DNA from: Saccharicrinis sp. UBA6048
GTDB taxonomy: Bacteria > Bacteroidota > Bacteroidia > Bacteroidales > Marinilabiliaceae
DNA length: 9,510 bases
Direction: 5' to 3'
Assembly (NCBI GenBank): GCA_002429115.1
Contig: DIYS01000010.1
Location: 1-9,510, forward strand
Shown: piece by piece, positions 6,074-9,510 of the stretch
Layout of the letters: every line of letters starts with the position of its first letter
How positions within the stretch are numbered: the stretch's first letter is position 1
Program-made: the position numbers and the translations under genes
Notes under the pieces: model-generated
Seen by the model: the letters and a program-made list of their open reading frames with translations, nothing else
What the model was told of the DNA's origin: nothing
Databases searched by the model: none

Positions 6074-6850
6074 TTAGCTTTCAAATTTCAGGTGTTTAAC
6101 CGATTTGCCACCGTTCATAATTGTTGAAAGAGCTTTGACTCCCAGTTGAATGTGCAATTCAACATAGTTTTCAGTAACAATTTGATCACTCAATGATGTT
6201 TTAACACCTGTTGAAATCATTGGCTGGTCAGAAACCAACAGCAAAGCACCCGTTGGAATATGATTATAAAAACCGACCGTAAAAATAGTCGCTGTTTCCA
6301 TATCAATGGCCATAGCACGTGTTTTTTCCAGATATTTTTTGAAGCGCGCATCGTATTCCCAAACACGCTTATTGGTTGTAAATACGGTGCCTGTCCAATA
6401 ATCCAGCTCACTATCGCGGATGGCACTTGAAACGGCTCTTTGCAAACTAAAGGCAGGTAAGGCCGGAATTTCCGGTGGTAAATAATCGTCGGACGTACCA
6501 TCACTTCGGATGGCTGCAATTGGCAATACAAAATCACCCAGTTTATTTTTCCTCTTTAGCCCGCCGCATTTTCCCAGAAATAACACCGCCTTAGGGTTGA
6601 TGGCACTTAATAAGTCCATAACTGTTGCTGCATTAGGGCTTCCCATTCCAAAGTTGATAATGGTTATACCATTGGCACTGCAATTTGGCATATTGCCATC
6701 TTTACCAAGAATAGGGGCATTGTACCACTCGGCAAAAAGCTCAACGTAATGATTGAAATTTGTTAAAAGAATGTATGGCGTAAATTCCTCCAGCTTTCGA
6801 CCTGTGTAGCGTGGAAGCCAGTTGTCAACAATTTCTTTTTTAGTCTTCAT
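6074..6850 (-). CDS. amn: AMP nucleosidase, short form
   Basis: A 258-residue member of the PNP/UDP phosphorylase superfamily, most like AMP nucleosidase, which hydrolyses AMP to adenine and ribose 5-phosphate in purine salvage. Motifs are INFGMGSPNAA (65-75), LFLGKCGGL (90-98), IRSDGTSDDYLPPEIPALP (114-132, typical of the AMN group), AIDMETATIF (181-190, with the ribose-contacting Met-Glu pair) and LLLVSDQPM (203-211). E. coli Amn is about 480 residues with an N-terminal regulatory domain; that domain is absent here, leaving only the catalytic part. The ATG at 6848-6850 lies 122 bp from the start of the divergent HsdR-N-like gene. A general nucleoside phosphorylase is less likely because of the IRSDGTSDDY segment. 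Confidence 0.88.
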   Translation of the reverse strand: MKTKKEIVDNWLPRYTGRKLEEFTPYILLTNFNHYVELFAEWYNAPILGKDGNMPNCSANGITIINFGMGSPNAATVMDLLSAINPKAVLFLGKCGGLKRKNKLGDFVLPIAAIRSDGTSDDYLPPEIPALPAFSLQRAVSSAIRDSELDYWTGTVFTTNKRVWEYDARFKKYLEKTRAMAIDMETATIFTVGFYNHIPTGALLLVSDQPMISTGVKTSLSDQIVTENYVELHIQLGVKALSTIMNGGKSVKHLKFES

Positions 6851-6972
6851 GGAAATACAATTGAGGTTAGAGCTTTGTGAACTGATACTATAAGAATCAT
6901 TGGTCTTAAATATTGTTGCTAAGGTAACTTTTTCTGATGAAATTGATTTATTTTGCGCTCAAAATCGGATGC

Positions 6973-7428
6973 ATGCAAAAGCTTAATCTACCCCAGGTAT
7001 CGTTTAGAATCAAACAATCAGGTGATAAATACCAGGTCTTTGATGAGGTGCGAAAGAAGTTCGTAGCACTAACGCCTGAGGAGTGGGTTCGACAGCATTT
7101 TATTCACTTTCTTATTAATCAGCAAAAGTTTTCGGCTGGCTTAATGGCCGTTGAAATGTTGGTAAAGATTAATGGATTGAGCCAGCGAGCCGACATAGTA
7201 TTGTACAATAAGCAGGGTAAACCGTCGGTAATTATCGAATGTAAAGCGCCTGAAGTAAAAGTGACAAGGGCGGTTTTTAACCAGGCGGCACGTTACAATA
7301 CCAGGCTTAATGTAGACTACTTGGTTGTCACCAATGGTTTGCAGCATTATTGTGCCCGTTTAATTGACCAGGAAGGCAATTATGAGATGCTAAAAACAAT
7401 TCCAACAGCTGAGGAGGTATATGTTTGA
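6973..7428 (+). CDS. Stand-alone HsdR-N-like PD-(D/E)XK protein (HSDR_N_2 family)
   Basis: A 151-residue protein made of a single domain related to the N-terminal nuclease domain of type I restriction HsdR subunits. There is no helicase, specificity or methylase part and no hsdM/hsdS nearby, so this is not a restriction system. A complete nuclease-like site is visible: candidate Glu61, Asp74 in QRADIV, Glu89-x-Lys91 in IIECKAP, and the QxxxY motif Gln104/Tyr108. LTPEEWVRQHFIHFLI (33-48) is the family's conserved helix. Its cellular role is not known to me; proximity to holA and amn suggests a housekeeping DNA task, which is inference. The start is chosen at 6973 because relatives begin near MQKLNLP; an in-frame ATG at 6937 would add 12 hydrophobic residues. 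The stop abuts the convergent GNAT gene with no spacer. Confidence 0.82.
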   Translation: MQKLNLPQVSFRIKQSGDKYQVFDEVRKKFVALTPEEWVRQHFIHFLINQQKFSAGLMAVEMLVKINGLSQRADIVLYNKQGKPSVIIECKAPEVKVTRAVFNQAARYNTRLNVDYLVVTNGLQHYCARLIDQEGNYEMLKTIPTAEEVYV

Positions 7429-7941
7429 TCAGCTCATTTTTTGGTAAAAATGCTCATCAATAAATCCATCCTTGGTTTTTCGCCAAGCTCTTTTAATGCC
7501 AATCAGTTCAAAACCGCATTTTTCAAATAAGCTCAAGCTGGCTTTGTTGGAGGCTGAGATGTTGGCGTAAAGCTGTTTTAGCCCAAGAGTATTGAAGCAA
7601 TAAGCGATAAACATTTCGAGTGCTTCCGATGCATAGCCCATTCGTCTGTAATTCTGATGAATAACAACTCCAACACCACCGCGCTGATGAAATGGGTCGA
7701 AATCATAGAGATCAATCATACCAATTATATCATCAGAACCATCAAATTGGATGATCAAACGCAGTTGCTTGGTCTGATAAATATCCAACTGAGCATGTTC
7801 AATATACTTTACAAGTTGCTGCTTAGAAAAAGGGGTGAGCGTATTGCTCACCTCCCATATTTCCATATTATTTTCCCACTGGTAAAGAATATCTATATCC
7901 TCAGGTTCGAGGGCTCGTAAAATAAGCTCACCAGTCTTCAT
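7429..7941 (-). CDS. GNAT family N-acetyltransferase (RimJ/SpeG-like)
   Basis: A 170-residue single-domain GNAT enzyme (Acetyltransf_3 type) that transfers acetyl from acetyl-CoA to an amine. The N-terminus LILRALEPEDIDILYQWENN (6-25) is typical of the RimJ/RimL/SpeG branch. The acetyl-CoA loop is in GVVIHQNYRRMGYASEAL (91-108, R/Q-x-x-G-x-G/A form). SASNKASLSLFEKCGFELIG (129-148) is the usual C-terminal helix-strand. Overall layout resembles spermidine acetyltransferase SpeG, but substrate cannot be inferred; amino acids, polyamines, antibiotics or protein N-termini are all possible. Its ATG overlaps the stop of the propeller protein gene by one base (TAATG), so the two are probably translated in a coupled way. 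It converges head-on with the HsdR-N-like gene. Confidence 0.88.
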   Translation of the reverse strand: MKTGELILRALEPEDIDILYQWENNMEIWEVSNTLTPFSKQQLVKYIEHAQLDIYQTKQLRLIIQFDGSDDIIGMIDLYDFDPFHQRGGVGVVIHQNYRRMGYASEALEMFIAYCFNTLGLKQLYANISASNKASLSLFEKCGFELIGIKRAWRKTKDGFIDEHFYQKMS

Positions 7942-9510
7942 TATTTATCTTCTGATTGTTCTGTCATACGATCGTAGTGCCTGATGTCACGCACAAAACT
8001 ATCTTCCCATAATCCGGTTTTAAGCACTTTGTCTTTGGCTTTAAGTGAGGCTTTATAGCCTTTAAACACACCGTATGAATACCTGTAAAATCCATCTGTA
8101 CATTTGTATTCTCTGATTAAGTTCTGCTCCAGATCTTTGAAAACATCGTATGAGCTAACCGGAAATTTAAGTGATAATATTTGAACCGTATAGCATGGGA
8201 TACCATCCGAAGGATCACAATCACCGATCATTGTGCTGGCAACTTGCTCGTTTACTTTTTTAGATTCTGCTATAGTTTCAGCATCAACAACCATCATAAC
8301 ATCATCCAGGTTACTTGCCTGACTTATATTTTTATAGGTGGCATCACGCGTTACCTCTATGGTCTTCTTTTGAGATTCATAGCCAATGCCAGTGAATTCA
8401 ATATCATAACTATGATCTGTTTCCAATATCAAAATATACTTACCCGTACCCGGATGAGGACGATAACGACCAACAGGCTCAGTTTCTCCCTGACGAGTAA
8501 CAATGATTTCGACATTTTCTATCAGAGCATCATTGGCAGCATCAACACAACCTTTGTAAACAGCCAAGCGGTGTAATTCAGGTTCTTCATATTCAATCAG
8601 GTATATATCCGATCCACCCAGGTTGTCATCGTATCGGGCAGAGGCATAATAGGCAATGTTTGGTGTAGTGGTTGGTACAAAAAAGAAATCATCATCCGGT
8701 GTGTTAATCGGATAGCCCATATTTTGAACGACGCCCCAGCTACCATCATCTTCCATTATTGAATAGAAAATATCCAGTTGCCCCATTGAATTGTGTCCTT
8801 CTGAACTGAAGTACATGATCTTACCATTCGGGTGAAGCATTGGCGTTTCTTCATCGTATGGCGTGTTAAAGGCTTTCATATTTTCGGCTTTACCCCATTC
8901 TCCATTCGGCAAGCGTCGAACTCTATAAATATCATATCCACCCATGCCTCCTGGTCGGTTGCTGGTAAAGTACATTGTTTGCTTATCAACCGATGAGGTA
9001 ACATGTGTATCATCGTATTTAGAGTTAATAGGGCTCTCCATCTTAATAGGTTCGGCCCATGTTTCTCCATCAAAATAGCTGATGTATATGTTGGCTCCAT
9101 CTACATCGTTCCGGTAAATGGATAACTCTGTAGCCTGAGCAGAAAGACCAACACCCGCTTCGTGTCCATGCTTTTTGAACATGGCCTTCATTGATTTGGC
9201 CTTTTTCCAGCCAGTCTCAAGTTTAGTTGATTGATAGATGCGTTCTGCATACTGTCCGTCAAAGAGCAATTCACTGTAGCTCGATGCTCTTCGTGAGGTG
9301 AAAAACAAGGTGCTCTGATCACCGGAAATCAACGGACTGTGGTCATCGTATTTTGAGTTAATATTTGGTCCAAGGTTCTTAACTTTTAACTGAACAGGTG
9401 ACTGCATCAGTTCAATGGCATTTTCGCAGACCTCAATTTCACGGCGGGCTTCCTGTTTCAGAGGTTCATCTTCGGCAGGCAAGATTGAGATTAACTCTTC
9501 GTATATGCCA
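7941..9510 (-). CDS. PD40 beta-propeller envelope protein, 5' end cut by window edge
   Basis: The frame stays open from the stop at 7941-7943 to the window edge, so the N-terminus is missing. The TTG at 9480-9482 is not a credible start: in-frame residues GIYEELISIL precede it, and the REIEVCENAIEL segment after it looks like the end of a TPR region. Numbering from that TTG, five PD40/WD40-like blades follow (about 42-65, 105-135, 152-188, 205-240, 258-296). They carry repeated INSKYDD and YFTS(N/R)R motifs and GG-DIY turns. Next come a carboxypeptidase-regulatory-like beta-sandwich (about 305-380), a linker, and a C-terminal domain (430-500) beginning CYTVQILSL and containing DGFYRYSYGVFKGYKASL, which looks SPOR-like. 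Relatives usually end in an OmpA peptidoglycan-binding domain; none is present here. The protein is probably periplasmic or outer-membrane associated, perhaps anchored to peptidoglycan, comparable to PorE. Coupled to the GNAT gene by TAATG. Confidence 0.85.
   Translation of the reverse strand, partial: GIYEELISILPAEDEPLKQEARREIEVCENAIELMQSPVQLKVKNLGPNINSKYDDHSPLISGDQSTLFFTSRRASSYSELLFDGQYAERIYQSTKLETGWKKAKSMKAMFKKHGHEAGVGLSAQATELSIYRNDVDGANIYISYFDGETWAEPIKMESPINSKYDDTHVTSSVDKQTMYFTSNRPGGMGGYDIYRVRRLPNGEWGKAENMKAFNTPYDEETPMLHPNGKIMYFSSEGHNSMGQLDIFYSIMEDDGSWGVVQNMGYPINTPDDDFFFVPTTTPNIAYYASARYDDNLGGSDIYLIEYEEPELHRLAVYKGCVDAANDALIENVEIIVTRQGETEPVGRYRPHPGTGKYILILETDHSYDIEFTGIGYESQKKTIEVTRDATYKNISQASNLDDVMMVVDAETIAESKKVNEQVASTMIGDCDPSDGIPCYTVQILSLKFPVSSYDVFKDLEQNLIREYKCTDGFYRYSYGVFKGYKASLKAKDKVLKTGLWEDSFVRDIRHYDRMTEQSEDK

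Noticed and set aside
6217..6749. Open frames on both strands inside amn
   Set aside because: They are shadows of the amn reading frame; the translated products have no recognisable motifs.
6948..6955. TTATTTTG as a -7 promoter box for the HsdR-N-like gene
   Set aside because: It matches TAnnTTTG at all but one defined base, but the nearest TTG upstream (6916-6918) is about 29 nt away, too far for the usual spacing.
6937..6972. Upstream ATG giving the HsdR-N-like protein a 12-residue hydrophobic extension
   Set aside because: Relatives of this family start near MQKLNLP, and the extension is too short for a signal peptide. The AAGG at 6921-6924 lies 12 nt from this ATG, too far to be persuasive, but the longer start cannot be excluded.
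6973..7428. Remnant of a type I restriction-modification system
   Set aside because: No hsdM, hsdS or HsdR motor sequence is present, and the domain ends cleanly with an intact reading frame in a housekeeping setting, so it is a stand-alone family and not a relic.
7411..7447. Strong Shine-Dalgarno GAGGAGG followed by ATG at 7421, suggesting a new plus-strand gene
   Set aside because: The frame ends after eight codons, and the purine run simply encodes the Glu-Glu near the end of the HsdR-N-like protein.
8181..8576. Plus-strand open frame of 131 codons antisense to the propeller gene
   Set aside because: The opposite strand encodes clear PD40 and carboxypeptidase-regulatory-like domains; the antisense product looks like random translation.
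9480..9482. TTG as the start codon of the propeller protein
   Set aside because: The frame continues without a stop to the window edge, and the upstream residues fit the TPR region expected in this protein type, so the gene is partial.

Overview
The window looks like chromosomal DNA of a Bacteroidota bacterium, probably of the Bacteroidales/Marinilabiliales type. The reasons are: AT-rich intergenic DNA with TAnnTTTG-like promoter elements instead of clear Shine-Dalgarno sites; a PD40/WD40-like propeller envelope protein of the kind abundant in this phylum; a short-form AMP nucleosidase; a stand-alone HsdR-N (PD-(D/E)XK) protein near holA; and a NhaC-type antiporter with an exported N-terminal domain. 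The genus cannot be fixed from the sequence.

Layout from left to right. Positions 1-105 hold a REP/BIME-like palindromic element. A minus-strand NhaC-family Na+/H+ antiporter follows (106-1992). It diverges from yqgE (plus, 2261-2854) across a 268-bp regulatory region rich in repeats. YqgE overlaps tail to tail by 44 bp with the last gene of a minus-strand series. Read in its own direction, that series is AMP nucleosidase (amn), DNA polymerase III delta (holA), a rhomboid protease, a zinc-type HAD phosphatase (GmhB/HisB-N-like), and a class IV PLP enzyme (likely aminodeoxychorismate lyase). The last three are tightly packed (3-nt gap, then a TAGTG stop/start overlap). The rhomboid is separated from holA by a spacer carrying two inverted tracts of 7-bp repeats.

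Diverging from amn is a small plus-strand gene for an HsdR-N-like nuclease-fold protein (6973-7428). Its stop abuts the stop of a convergent GNAT acetyltransferase within one palindrome, TGATCA. The GNAT gene is joined by a TAATG overlap to a gene for a PD40-propeller envelope protein that runs off the right edge.

Most of the content is housekeeping: replication (holA), purine salvage (amn), probable folate synthesis, ion homeostasis and envelope. I see no phage, CRISPR, insertion sequence, complete restriction-modification system, tRNA or rRNA. No convincing new defence or metabolic system is present. The items most worth a second look are the orphan HsdR-N protein near holA, the propeller protein with a SPOR-like C-terminus where OmpA is usual, the palindromic element at the left edge, the repeat array in the nhaC/yqgE control region, and the heptad tracts beside holA.
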